Assembly: GCA_034423135.1 (NCBI GenBank)
Contig: DAOUJC010000014.1
Coordinates: 1-64,000 of the forward strand
DNA: 64,000 nucleotides
Source: JAPPHY01 sp034423135
Lineage (GTDB): Bacteria > Chloroflexota > Dehalococcoidia > Lucifugimonadales > UBA2985
Reading direction: 5' to 3'
Positions within the stretch are counted from its first letter, which is position 1, and each line of letters starts with the position of its first letter. The notes under the pieces are model-generated. The model had not been told where the DNA came from and ran no database searches. It saw nothing but the letters and a program-made list of their open reading frames with translations. A program made the position numbers and the translations under genes. Of this stretch, positions 15,771-23,784 are shown piece after piece.

Positions 15771-16538
15771 ATGATGTGGAATTCCATGCAGACGGATAGC
15801 TTTGTTGGTCAGACCAGCGAGGTCGTGACCCTCAAGGGGTATAACGGCGACGACGTGAAGGCGTACGTGTCCAAGCCGGATGGCGACGGGCCTTTTCCGG
15901 GCGTCGTGCTTGCACATCACATGCCCGGGTGGGACGAGTTCTACCGCGAGACGGCGCGCCGGTTCGCCGACCACGGCTACCTGGCCATCAGCCCGAACCT
16001 GTACAGCCGGTTCGGTGACGGCGACCCGCCTGACGTGGCGGCCAAGGTAAGGAGCGACGGCGGCGTGCCCGATGACCACGTCATGGCCGATCTCGAGGCT
16101 GCGTTGCAGTACCTCAAGGCCATGCCCAGCTCCAACGGCAAGGCGGCCGTGATGGGCCACTGCTCGGGTGGGCGTCACTCCTACCTGGCGGCATGCCGCG
16201 TGCAGGGCTTCGACGCCATCGTCGACTGCTGGGGCGGCAACGTCATCCAGCCTGCCGACCGCCTCACGGAGGCACAGCCGGTGTCCCCGATCGAGTACAC
16301 CGCCGACCTCTCGTGCCCCATCCTGGGAATCTTCGGCAACGAGGACCAGAGCCCCACAGCGGAGCAGGTCGACCAGCACGAGGAGGAGCTCAAGAAGCAC
16401 GGCAAGGAGTACGAGTTCCTCCGCTACGACGGCGCAGGCCACGGCTTCTGGTACTACGACCGGCCCGCATACCGGCAGGAGCAGGCTATGGACTCGTGGA
16501 ACAAGACGTTCGAGTTCCTGGCCAAGCATCTGTCCTGA
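15771..16538 (+). CDS. Dienelactone hydrolase family protein
   Basis: 255 aa, alpha/beta-hydrolase fold. The nucleophile elbow is GHCSGGRHSY (Cys as in classical dienelactone hydrolase); the acid is likely the Asp of FGNEDQSPT and the His that of GAGHGFWYYD. A GGAGGAA box precedes the ATG. Such enzymes open dienelactones in aromatic catabolism or act as general carboxylesterases; nothing else here indicates aromatic degradation. A small DUF6295 gene follows by 23 bp, probably co-transcribed. Confidence 0.9.
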   Translation: MMWNSMQTDSFVGQTSEVVTLKGYNGDDVKAYVSKPDGDGPFPGVVLAHHMPGWDEFYRETARRFADHGYLAISPNLYSRFGDGDPPDVAAKVRSDGGVPDDHVMADLEAALQYLKAMPSSNGKAAVMGHCSGGRHSYLAACRVQGFDAIVDCWGGNVIQPADRLTEAQPVSPIEYTADLSCPILGIFGNEDQSPTAEQVDQHEEELKKHGKEYEFLRYDGAGHGFWYYDRPAYRQEQAMDSWNKTFEFLAKHLS

Positions 16539-16561
16539 GCCGGCGCAGGGAGGAGCTAGAC

Positions 16562-16834
16562 ATGTGCACGATGATTGTCGAGAAGGCTGCCGTGACCGGC
16601 AGCGGCAAGGGCCCCAAGGGCTGGTTCGAGCTGAAGGAGGCAAACGTCTCCTTTGACCACCCGCTCAATGCGCAGCTTGACCACGCGCTGAACATCGACT
16701 TCGTGAACCACGAGCTTGGCTTGGAGAAGCGCGTGGCCGTGGAGCTGTCGGCGTCCTCGGCGCGCCGGCTCATAGCGGCGATCGAGGAGGCGCTGCGGCG
16801 CGGCGCGGAGGAGGAGGGGCTGGACACCCGCTAG
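16562..16834 (+). CDS. DUF6295 family protein
   Basis: 90 aa from the ATG after GGAGGAGCTAGAC. The start CTMIVEKAAVTGSGKGPKGW and FDHPLNAQLDHALNIDFVNH fit a small family (DUF6295, recalled from memory) often found next to dienelactone hydrolases. The C-terminal helix is rich in Ala, Glu and Arg. Conserved Asp/His pairs hint at metal or substrate binding, but no activity is established. Longer upstream frames overlap the hydrolase and are not credible. Confidence 0.75.
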   Translation: MCTMIVEKAAVTGSGKGPKGWFELKEANVSFDHPLNAQLDHALNIDFVNHELGLEKRVAVELSASSARRLIAAIEEALRRGAEEEGLDTR

Positions 16835-16857
16835 GCAGCGCAGTGCAGGACGAAAGT

Positions 16858-16890
16858 GAAGGGCCGGGCGGCTAGCGCGTCCGGCCCTTC
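16858..16890 (+). terminator. Strong hairpin after the hydrolase-DUF6295 pair
   Basis: A perfect 10-bp GC-rich stem (GAAGGGCCGG with CCGGCCCTTC) closes a 13-nt loop. The tail CTTCATCACC is pyrimidine-rich but not a run of T, so it may terminate or only protect the 3' end. Confidence 0.5.
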
Positions 16891-16954
16891 CTTCATCACC
16901 GAGACACGAAGACAAGTGTGTATCCAGGAGAGCAACCTACTAGGAGCAGGAGAC

Positions 16955-17350
16955 TTGAGTATCGATCAGCTAACATTCTACCAGCGTAAACTCGAATATG
17001 AGATGGACTCCGCGGACCTGCGCGAGGCGCTCGCGAATGGCGAGCCGATTGTCGTGATTGATGGCCGTTCCGCCGGGGACTATGCCGCAGAGCACATCCC
17101 AGGCGCCATAAGCCTGCCTCACCGGGACATCAGCTTCAACACTACCGAGTCGCTAGACAAGTCCAAGCTCTACGTCTGCTACTGCGACGGCATCGGCTGC
17201 AACGCCTCCACCAAGACCGCGATGAAGCTGCTTACGCTCGGGTTCCAGGTGCGGGAGCTCATTGGGGGCCTCGATTGGTGGAAGCGCGACGGCCACGCCA
17301 CGCACGGAGAGGAAGCGCTCGCGGGCACAGGCGTCAAGTGCAGCTGCTAG
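16955..17350 (+). CDS. Single-domain rhodanese-like protein
   Basis: 131 aa from a TTG start behind two AGGAG boxes. The domain runs PIVVIDGRSAGDYAAEHIPG, AISLPHRDI, then the active-site loop YVCYCDGIGCNASTKTA with the Cys expected to carry persulfide, and ends LIGGLDWWKRDG. The C-terminal KCSC could add another thiol site. Single-domain rhodaneses move sulfur or act as sulfur carriers; the acceptor is unknown. The leader and TTG start closely match those of the PaREP1-like gene at 12986. Confidence 0.85.
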   Translation: MSIDQLTFYQRKLEYEMDSADLREALANGEPIVVIDGRSAGDYAAEHIPGAISLPHRDISFNTTESLDKSKLYVCYCDGIGCNASTKTAMKLLTLGFQVRELIGGLDWWKRDGHATHGEEALAGTGVKCSC

Positions 17351-17585
17351 CCGCGGGTGAGGTGTAGACGTCCATCGCTAGCAGCGCATCAGACTCAGAC
17401 GCACGCGGGCCGGGTCGTATGCGGTATGCACTGCAAGTGTACATTGTTCAGAGGAGACCTACAGGGGCGGAGAATCCCCACGCGATAGATGCGAATGAAC
17501 CTCGCGCCGCACCGGGGAATGGTAGTATATTCTAACGCAATAGGCGGGCCTTCAACCCACTTCATTTCAGTTGAGGACGGTGGGA

Positions 17586-19070
17586 ATGTCGATCAAGAGG
17601 CTGCTTGTCGTCGCAGTAGTGCTTCCGGCACTGCTCGTCGCCGCGTGTTCCGAGGAGCCTACTCCGACCGCTGTGCCCACAGCCACACCTGCGCCCACGC
17701 AGACAGCTATGCCCACGGCCACACCTGTGCCCACAGCCACTCCCACTCCTGAGCCGACCAACACGCCGACACCAGCGCCCACAGCTACGCCTACGCCCGT
17801 GCCTACGGCCACGCCTACCCCTGAGCCGACCAGCACGCCGACACCAGCGCCCACGGCTACGCCTGTGCTTTCAGGGGTTGCCGCCTATGCGCAGGGATGT
17901 GAGACGCTGACTGCCTCTCTGGCTGGCGAGTTCGATCTTGATGGCGATGATCTCACTTGGGGGATGTACGCAGAGGCACTGGATGCAATGGCGGGCCTTC
18001 TGCGCCAGTTGACTCCGCCTCAAGAGCTTCAGGCATACCACGACGCCAATCTCGATGTTGTCGAATCCATTCGCGACCACGCCATGACCCGTCCCGGCGA
18101 GGACTCTTTCGTCGAGGAATTCACGACCTTTATCCTGGAGATACTTGAGGCGTCTCTAGAGATCGGGTTCGATACTACCAGGACGCCGGAGGAACAACAG
18201 CGGCTCATTGAGGAGATCGCGAGGGAGAAACTCGGCGAACTCTTTGGCCCGGATTTCGTCGCGGCTTCTCTAGCCCTGGAGGATGCACGAGCGGAGCTCT
18301 CCGAGGAGGTACTGACGCTGTTGGCCGATTGCGAACTATTGTTGGGAGAGGGGACCGAAGACAATGAGATCGTTGATCCAAACACACCGGACGATCACAG
18401 CGACTACGCTGGTACCGCCACGGCCGTCGAGGTGGGAGCGGACACTCCGGGATCTCTGGATTACGCGGGCGACACCGATTTCTTCCGCTTCACCGCCACT
18501 GCCGGCCAACTCTACCAGATCGACGTGGCCCTGGGAACTCTAGACGACTCTGAGATCGCTGTTCTTGACTCCGACGAGTGGAAACTGGAGTATAACGACG
18601 ACCACGGAGACTCACTCGCGTCACGCATCTTCTGGGAGGCCCCGGATACCGGCGACTACTACGTTGCCGTGGCGGGTTGGGGCACAGGCTCCTACACACT
18701 GACGGTTGACCTCTCAGACGTTGTCGATGACCACGGCAATGGCGTGGACTCCGCCACAGCCGTCGTAGTAGGAGTGGACACCCAGGCTTCCCTGGACTAC
18801 GAGGGTGACACAGACCTCTTCAGCTTCACAGCCACCGCCGGACAGCTATACCAGATAGACGTGGCCCTGGGAACCCTGGAGGACTCTGAGGTCGCTGTTC
18901 TTGACTCCGACGGATGGGAACTGGAGTATAACGACGATCACGGAGGCTCACTCGCGTCACGCATCTTCTGGGAAGCCCCAGAATCCGGCGACTACTTCGT
19001 CCGGGTGGCAGCCTCATGGGCCTCAAGTACCGGCGCGGGCTCCTACACCCTGACAGTGGCGCTGCGGTAA
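17586..19070 (+). CDS. Lipoprotein with Thr-Pro linker and two pre-peptidase C-terminal (PPC) domains
   Basis: 494 aa. MSIKRLLVVAVVLPALLVAA ending in the lipobox LVAAC gives a lipidated, exported protein. Residues about 22-95 are Thr/Pro/Ala repeats. Residues about 100-260 form a helical domain with no family I recognise. Two PPC-like beta domains follow (about 270-375 and 385-494), each with SLDY(A/E)GDTD, FTATAGQLYQIDVALGTL and AP-(D/E)-(T/S)-GDYYV-type strands. The two copies are nearly identical over long stretches, suggesting recent duplication. PPC domains normally accompany secreted peptidases, but no protease domain is seen; a binding or structural surface role is more likely. Confidence 0.8.
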   Translation: MSIKRLLVVAVVLPALLVAACSEEPTPTAVPTATPAPTQTAMPTATPVPTATPTPEPTNTPTPAPTATPTPVPTATPTPEPTSTPTPAPTATPVLSGVAAYAQGCETLTASLAGEFDLDGDDLTWGMYAEALDAMAGLLRQLTPPQELQAYHDANLDVVESIRDHAMTRPGEDSFVEEFTTFILEILEASLEIGFDTTRTPEEQQRLIEEIAREKLGELFGPDFVAASLALEDARAELSEEVLTLLADCELLLGEGTEDNEIVDPNTPDDHSDYAGTATAVEVGADTPGSLDYAGDTDFFRFTATAGQLYQIDVALGTLDDSEIAVLDSDEWKLEYNDDHGDSLASRIFWEAPDTGDYYVAVAGWGTGSYTLTVDLSDVVDDHGNGVDSATAVVVGVDTQASLDYEGDTDLFSFTATAGQLYQIDVALGTLEDSEVAVLDSDGWELEYNDDHGGSLASRIFWEAPESGDYFVRVAASWASSTGAGSYTLTVALR

Positions 19071-19238
19071 ACGATGGTATGTAAGAAACCGGAGCCGGTC
19101 ACTGGAGACTGGTCCTAATCAGCAACCTGCGCCCCGCTCCCGCCACCAACGGCTTAAAGTAGGCTGGGATACCGGGGTTGGCTTGCTGTGGCATTTCAGA
19201 GGGTATAGCCGGAAACAGAGTGGCGGCGCGCCCACTCG

Positions 19239-20090
19239 TTAGCCGCGCATCTGCCTCAGACGCGCAACCCGGTCCCGTATCGGCGGGTGCGTGGAGAACA
19301 GCGACGCCGTGATACCGCTCAGCGGGTTCACGATGAACAGGTGCGAGACCGCCTCGTTGACCTCCATCGGCCGCCGGTGCGAGACCGCTTCCAGCTTCTC
19401 GAGTGCGTTAGCCAGCGCCAGCGGGTTGCGGCAGTTCTGCGCTCCCGTGGCGTCGGCCTGGTACTCGCGGGCGCGTGATATGGCAGCCCGCACGAGCATG
19501 GCAGCGAGCGGCAGCATGATGGCCACCACGAGCATACCGATCAGCCCGATCATTGCCCCGTGGCCGCCGCCGCCCCCGCGCCTCATGCCGCCAAACAGCA
19601 TCGAGAAGCGGGCGATCATTGCCATGAACGTGATGGCGCCAGCTACGGAGGCCGCCACGGTCATGATGAGCGTGTCGCGGTTGCCGACGTGCGCCATCTC
19701 GTGCGCCATGACGGCGGACAGCTCGTCACGCTTGAGAATGCGCATGATGCCGGTGGTCGCCGCCACGGCCGCCTTCTGAGGGCTTCTTCCGGTGGCGAAC
19801 GCGTTGGGCGAGTCGTTCTCAATGAGGTAAACGCGGGGCTTGGGAAGCCCGCTGAGCATCGCCTGCTCCTCCACGATGGAGTGGAGCCCCGGCGCATCCT
19901 GAACGGAGACCTCCTTCGCGCCGGCCATGCGAAGAGCGAGCTTGTCGCTATGCCAGTAGGCCATGAAGTTCATGCCGACCGAGAGGACCAGGGCGATGGT
20001 CATGCCCATCACGCCGCCCAGGAAGTAGCCCGCCATCACCAGCAGCGACGACATGACTATCAGCAGGAATCCGGTCTTGAGCGTGTTCAC
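19239..20090 (-). CDS. htpX: Membrane zinc metalloprotease HtpX
   Basis: 283 aa from a GTG preceded by GGGGTGA. Two N-terminal membrane helices, VMAHEMAHVGNRDTL with the HExxH zinc site, two more helices around AGAITFMAMIARF and MLVVAIMLPLAAMLV, and the downstream REYQADATGA Glu ligand are typical of M48B HtpX. It degrades misfolded membrane proteins from the cytoplasmic side and works alongside FtsH. A Gly/Arg/His-rich stretch lies between the helices. Confidence 0.95.
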   Translation of the reverse strand: MNTLKTGFLLIVMSSLLVMAGYFLGGVMGMTIALVLSVGMNFMAYWHSDKLALRMAGAKEVSVQDAPGLHSIVEEQAMLSGLPKPRVYLIENDSPNAFATGRSPQKAAVAATTGIMRILKRDELSAVMAHEMAHVGNRDTLIMTVAASVAGAITFMAMIARFSMLFGGMRRGGGGGHGAMIGLIGMLVVAIMLPLAAMLVRAAISRAREYQADATGAQNCRNPLALANALEKLEAVSHRRPMEVNEAVSHLFIVNPLSGITASLFSTHPPIRDRVARLRQMRG

Positions 20091-20200
20091 TCGGTCACCC
20101 CTCCGGGTCAGGTGTCTGCGGCCGCTGCAATCGAGCGGCCACGTGAACATTATACCATTGCGGTGGGAAGCCATAGTGGCTGCAGTGGAAGATTAGCCTT

Positions 20201-20282
20201 CCGCTCACGCCCTTCGACACGCTCAGGGTGAGCGGACTCGTGATATTCCCGCTCATGGTGAGCCCGTCGAACCAAATGAGCG
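20201..20282. repeat. Two back-to-back REP-like palindromes (family A)
   Basis: First palindrome 20201-20235 with arms CCGCTCAC/GTGAGCGG; second 20250-20282 with arms CGCTCAT/ATGAGCG. Both cores contain the CCTTCGACA- or GCCCGTCGAA-like element that recurs at 33086-33262 and 51045-51093. The rest of the htpX-tatA gap holds nothing else I can identify. Confidence 0.7.
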
Positions 20283-20356
20283 CGCCCCATCAACCATCAA
20301 GGCCGGGGCCCCTGGTGGAGCCTCCGGCCTTCGAGTGCGAAACGTGTGTGCGGCGC

Positions 20357-20578
20357 TTATGCCTTCTGCCTGCGCCTCCGCCTGCTCGTCGACGGCTTGG
20401 GTGCGGGCTCCGGTTCCGGCTCGGGCGCGTCGGCAAGCTCGCCGGACTGGCCCCTTCGGAACTCGCGTATGCCCTTGCCCAGCGCGCCGCCTATCTCACC
20501 CAGTCGTCCCACACCAAAGATGATGAGGATGATGACCAGGATGATTATCAGCTCCGTGGGTCCTAGTCTCAGTGGCAT
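20357..20578 (-). CDS. tatA: Twin-arginine translocase subunit TatA
   Basis: 73 aa. The start MPLRLGPTELIIILVIILII is the N-terminal membrane helix with the usual Gly-Pro-Thr-Glu lead-in, followed by FGVGRLGEIGGALGKGIREF, the amphipathic helix. The tail is Glu/Pro then Arg/Lys-rich. TatA forms the pore for folded Tat substrates. No tatC is nearby. Confidence 0.95.
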   Translation of the reverse strand: MPLRLGPTELIIILVIILIIFGVGRLGEIGGALGKGIREFRRGQSGELADAPEPEPEPAPKPSTSRRRRRQKA

Positions 20579-20661
20579 TTGAAGTTTACCTCCTGGCAGG
20601 CTTCCCGCCCGTGGGCGAAATCATAGCCCCCATCGCCCGCGCAGTCAATACTTGGCGACGG

Positions 20662-22350
20662 CTACCCGGTCACGGCGCCCTCCGACGCCGACGACACCAG
20701 CTTGGCGTACTTGGCGAGCGCTCCCGTCGTGTGCGTGGAAGGCGGCGCCTCGTTCTCCTGCACCCTCGCCTGCAGCTCATCGTCGGTGAGGTCCACCTCC
20801 AGCAGCCGGTTGGGGATGTCCATCGTGATCATGTCGCCGTCGCGCAGCGCTGCGATGGGCCCGCCCACGGCCGCCTCGGGCGCAACGTGGCCCACCATCG
20901 GCCCGCGGGTGGCGCCGGAGAAGCGCCCGTCAGTGATGAGCGCCACGTCGTCGCCGAGGCCCTGGCCCACGATTGCCGCCGTCACTGCCAGCATCTCCCG
21001 CATGCCGGGGCCTCCCTTCGGCCCCTCGTAGCGGATCACCACCACGTCGCCGGCCTTGATCTCGCTCCGCCGGACCGCCTCGAACGCGTCCTGCTCACGG
21101 TCGAACACCCTGGCAGGCCCCTTGTGGTAGCTCATGGCGTGGCCGGCGACCTTGATGACGCCTCCCTCCGGGGCCAGGTTCCCCTTCAGGATGACCAGCC
21201 CGCCGGTGTCGTTGAGCGGCGAGGACACGGGGAACACCACCTTCTGGTCGTGGTTCTCCTCCACGCCCTCAAGGTTCTCGCGCAGCGTCTTGCCGGTGAC
21301 GGTTATGGCGTCGCCGTGGAGCATGCCGGCGTCCAGCAGCCGTTTCATCACCTGCGCCAGGCCGCCCGCCTGGTCGAGGTCCGCCATGACGTACTTGCCG
21401 CCGGGCCGCATGTCTGCGATGTAGGGTGTATTGCGGCTGATGTAGTCGAAGTCGTCGATGTCCAGTGCGACCTCCGCCTCGCGGCTGATGGCGAGCAGGT
21501 GCAGGACAGCGTTCGTGGAGCCACCCATAGCAACCACGACGGCGATGGCGTTCTCGAATGCCTCGCGCGTGAGGATGTCCCTCGGCCTGAGGCCCAACTC
21601 CAGCGCACGCAGCACAGCCTCGCCGGAGCTCTGGCACTCATCGCCCTTGCGCGGGTCGACGGCGGGTATGGAGCCGTCGCCGGGGAGCGCCATGCCCAGG
21701 GCCTCGATTGCGGCGGACATGGTGTTGGCGGTGAAGAGGCCGGCGCACGACCCCTCGCCGGGGCAGGCCACGCGCTCCAGTTCGTCAAGCTCGGCGTCAG
21801 ACATGGCGCCGCGCGAGTGGCGGCCCACGGCCTCGAACACATCCTGGATGTTGACGTCGCGGCCCTGGAAGCGGCCGGGCATGATGGTGCCTCCGTACAC
21901 GAACACGGAGGGGATGTTCAGGCGCGCCATCGCCATGAGACAGCCGGGCATGTTCTTGTCGCAGCCCGCAACCGCGACGAGGCCGTCGAACCACTCGGCC
22001 ATGGACACCAACTCGATGGAGTCGGCGATGACCTCGCGGCTGACCAGCGAGGCCTTCATGCCCTCCGTGCCCATCGAGATGCCGTCGCTGACGGTGATGG
22101 TGCCGAACTCGAATGGCGTGCCGCGCGCTTCTCGCACACCCTGCTTGACGCGTGCTGTAAGCCGGCTGAGGTGCACGTTGCAGGGCGTCACGTCGCTGGC
22201 GAGATTTGCGATGCCGATGAATGGGCTGTGGAGCGCCGCGTCGTCGAGGCCGGTGGCGCGAAGCATGGCGCGGGCGGGCGTGCGCGCCGGCCCCGTGGTG
22301 ATCTCGCGGCTTCTGTGCTTGAGGTTGTTGGGACCGGGTCTGTCCTGCAT
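20662..22350 (-). CDS. ilvD: Dihydroxy-acid dehydratase
   Basis: 562 aa from the ATG after GAGGAGGCGCC; a longer in-frame extension has no ribosome site. The Fe-S Cys are in SDVTPCNVH, GCDKNMPGC and CPGEGSCAGLF, and the family stretches TDGRFSGATRGPMVGHV and the C-terminal Lys/Asp-rich end are complete. IlvD makes the 2-oxo acid precursors of valine, isoleucine and leucine. No other branched-chain gene is adjacent. The gene has its own promoter, divergent from the HigBA-Septu patch. Confidence 0.97.
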   Translation of the reverse strand: MQDRPGPNNLKHRSREITTGPARTPARAMLRATGLDDAALHSPFIGIANLASDVTPCNVHLSRLTARVKQGVREARGTPFEFGTITVSDGISMGTEGMKASLVSREVIADSIELVSMAEWFDGLVAVAGCDKNMPGCLMAMARLNIPSVFVYGGTIMPGRFQGRDVNIQDVFEAVGRHSRGAMSDAELDELERVACPGEGSCAGLFTANTMSAAIEALGMALPGDGSIPAVDPRKGDECQSSGEAVLRALELGLRPRDILTREAFENAIAVVVAMGGSTNAVLHLLAISREAEVALDIDDFDYISRNTPYIADMRPGGKYVMADLDQAGGLAQVMKRLLDAGMLHGDAITVTGKTLRENLEGVEENHDQKVVFPVSSPLNDTGGLVILKGNLAPEGGVIKVAGHAMSYHKGPARVFDREQDAFEAVRRSEIKAGDVVVIRYEGPKGGPGMREMLAVTAAIVGQGLGDDVALITDGRFSGATRGPMVGHVAPEAAVGGPIAALRDGDMITMDIPNRLLEVDLTDDELQARVQENEAPPSTHTTGALAKYAKLVSSASEGAVTG

Positions 22351-22389
22351 GGCGCCTCCTCTGCTGCGTCTGTGAGCGATTCCGGTGGT

Positions 22390-22418
22390 AGTGTAGTCGC
22401 GCCGCCGACGGCTGGCAA
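22390..22418 (-). promoter_or_regulatory. Promoter of ilvD
   Basis: TTGCCA (22418-22413) and TACACT (22395-22390), five of six and four to five of six consensus bases, 17 bp apart; about 33 nt leader to the ilvD ATG. Confidence 0.65.
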
Positions 22419-22440
22419 CCTTCTCACCCCATATGGTAGA

Positions 22441-22478
22441 GTACGACCTTGTGTACGACTTACGTAAGGCGTTATAAT
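22441..22478 (+). promoter_or_regulatory. Candidate higBA control region
   Basis: Direct repeats GTACGAC at 22441-22447 and 22453-22459 are followed by the palindrome TTACGTAA (22460-22467). A TATAAT box at 22473-22478 overlaps the ATG of higB. Type II antitoxins usually bind such repeats to repress their own operon. If the TATAAT is a real -10, the transcript would start inside higB, so the main higBA promoter may be another one upstream. Confidence 0.4.
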
Positions 22479-22755
22479 GATTCAAGGATTCAAAGATCGT
22501 AGGACTGAGCGGTTCTTTGAGGGGCAGTTGATTCCTGCATTCTCGGGCTTCGCCGACCAGGCCACGCGTCGTCTGACAGTGTTGGACAACGCCGCGTCAC
22601 TGCGAGACCTATCGAGTCTGCCCAGCAACAGATTGGAGTCGCTTATCGGTAACCGAGCAGGCCAGCACAGCATACGCATCAATCAGCAATGGCGTATCTG
22701 TTTCCGCTGGGGAGAAGATGGACCCTACGACGTTGAGATTGTGGACTATCACTAA
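22477..22755 (+). CDS. higB: HigB-type toxin (RelE/ParE superfamily)
   Basis: 92 aa. MIQGFKDRRTERFFEGQ at the start, RLTVLDNAASLRDL, SIRINQQWRICFRW and the end VEIVDYH are typical of HigB, a ribosome-dependent mRNA endonuclease. Toxin-first gene order with higA 13 bp downstream is the standard HigBA arrangement. Catalytic His/Asn/Arg candidates are in the RINQQWR and DYH segments. Confidence 0.93.
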   Translation: MIQGFKDRRTERFFEGQLIPAFSGFADQATRRLTVLDNAASLRDLSSLPSNRLESLIGNRAGQHSIRINQQWRICFRWGEDGPYDVEIVDYH

Positions 22756-22768
22756 TGAGGAAATCGGA

Positions 22769-23062
22769 ATGAGCGTCAACAACGAAATGCGCCCGGTGCA
22801 CCCAGGCGAGATACTGGGGGAAGAGCTTGAAGAGCTTGGCATGTCGGCCAGTGCGATGGCCGTCGCTTTGGGGGTCCCAACCAATCGGATCACCGCAATC
22901 CTGAAAGGGCAGCGCGGGATAACCGCAGACACCGCCCTGCGCTTGTCTCGCTACTTTGGCACCAGTGCCCAGCTATGGTTGAACCTTCAGAAGTCCTTTG
23001 AGCTGCGTGTGGCTGAGATAAGGTCTGGCGGGGCAATCGCGGAACGCGTGCAACCCCGATAG
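22769..23062 (+). CDS. higA: HigA-type antitoxin (XRE helix-turn-helix)
   Basis: 97 aa from the ATG after GAGGAAATCGGA. RPVHPGEILGEELEELGMSA opens the protein and the helix-turn-helix spans MAVALGVPTNRITAILKGQR; TADTALRLSRYFGTSAQLWL is the family core. HigA binds HigB and represses the operon. It is adjacent to the Septu pair (9 bp between convergent stops), so it is part of the same defence patch. Confidence 0.94.
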   Translation: MSVNNEMRPVHPGEILGEELEELGMSASAMAVALGVPTNRITAILKGQRGITADTALRLSRYFGTSAQLWLNLQKSFELRVAEIRSGGAIAERVQPR

Positions 23063-23071
23063 GCGTCGCAC

Positions 23072-23782
23072 CTACGCCAATTCGCCAAAGCGGGCTGTGA
23101 AGCAGGCGGCCACGTATGAGGAGAAGGGCCTGCCAGGTTGCGTGAACTCAATCGCCAGCTCCACCATTTGGATGGGGTCCGATACGCTACTGAGGCGTTG
23201 CTCCAGCAAACGGCGCTGGCGACGGCGACGATTCATCAGATGACCGGGGTCGTTTTGCCCAAGCTGGCTGTCGTTCAAGTCTACGTCTCGTATGGTTCGA
23301 CGGGCCGTAGACCACTCTAGATCGTCAAGCTCCTCCGCAGGCTTCATCTCCCCGGTGTCGAGGTCAAAGCCGAAGTGCTCTTGGGCAGGACGCCGCCCAG
23401 CCTCTGAGTTGGGGGATACGTACTCAGATACCGGCGTGTAGCGTGGGTTCTCGGCCCTCAGCCACATATCGACGCCCTGGTCGTCGAAGCCTGGCCAGCT
23501 ATTGCCCTTGGCATCGTTGCAGCGACGGCAGGCGTAGATCAAGTTTAGCCAGTCGAAGGTCAGATCCGGAAACCGGCTGCGCGGCCGGAAGTGCTCAACA
23601 ATGGCCTGTCCAGTGGACAGATCCAAGTCCCGTTCACAATAGGCACAGGTACGCTCAAAGTCTTGTGCGAGAGCGCCGCGTATGAGTACACGATCTGAGG
23701 TATCCAGGTCGTCCCAAGTGGTCTTCTCGGTGCGCATCCGCTCCAGGAATTCCGGCTCCGGCGACCGCTCCACCGAGTGCAA
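23072..23782 (-). CDS. ptuB: Septu-type HNH nuclease PtuB-like protein
   Basis: 236 aa from a TTG start 2 bp after the ATPase stop. Cys46-x2-Cys49 (CAYCERDL), His64 in VEHFRPRSR, and Cys85-x2-Cys88-Asn89 (CRRCNDAKGN) form an HNH/His-Me finger with a structural zinc site; FDWLNLIYA links them. This layout is that of the TIGR02646/PtuB family, which pairs with an AAA ATPase in Septu defence and in some retron systems. Its role is nucleic-acid cleavage on phage infection, inferred from the family. No reverse transcriptase or ncRNA is seen, so a stand-alone Septu system is the best reading. Confidence 0.8.
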   Translation of the reverse strand: MHSVERSPEPEFLERMRTEKTTWDDLDTSDRVLIRGALAQDFERTCAYCERDLDLSTGQAIVEHFRPRSRFPDLTFDWLNLIYACRRCNDAKGNSWPGFDDQGVDMWLRAENPRYTPVSEYVSPNSEAGRRPAQEHFGFDLDTGEMKPAEELDDLEWSTARRTIRDVDLNDSQLGQNDPGHLMNRRRRQRRLLEQRLSSVSDPIQMVELAIEFTQPGRPFSSYVAACFTARFGELA

Positions 23783-23784
23783 GT

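Noticed and set aside
17351..17585. Gene or RNA in the rhodanese-lipoprotein gap
   Set aside because: No conserved frame, tRNA-like fold or riboswitch block was found in these 235 bp.
17489..17752. His/Cys-rich small protein with CAHSHTCAH-like repeats
   Set aside because: This is the Thr-Pro linker DNA of the lipoprotein at 17586 read in another frame.
17660..17870. Periodic direct repeats that could suggest a CRISPR array
   Set aside because: They encode Thr-Pro repeats, units are short and unequal and there are no spacers. The same holds for 330-490 and 62060-62210.
20572..22467. 631-aa open frame on the plus strand across ilvD
   Set aside because: It mirrors ilvD, a complete enzyme on the other strand, and its composition (His/Arg/Val-rich, no motif) is that of a GC-rich shadow.
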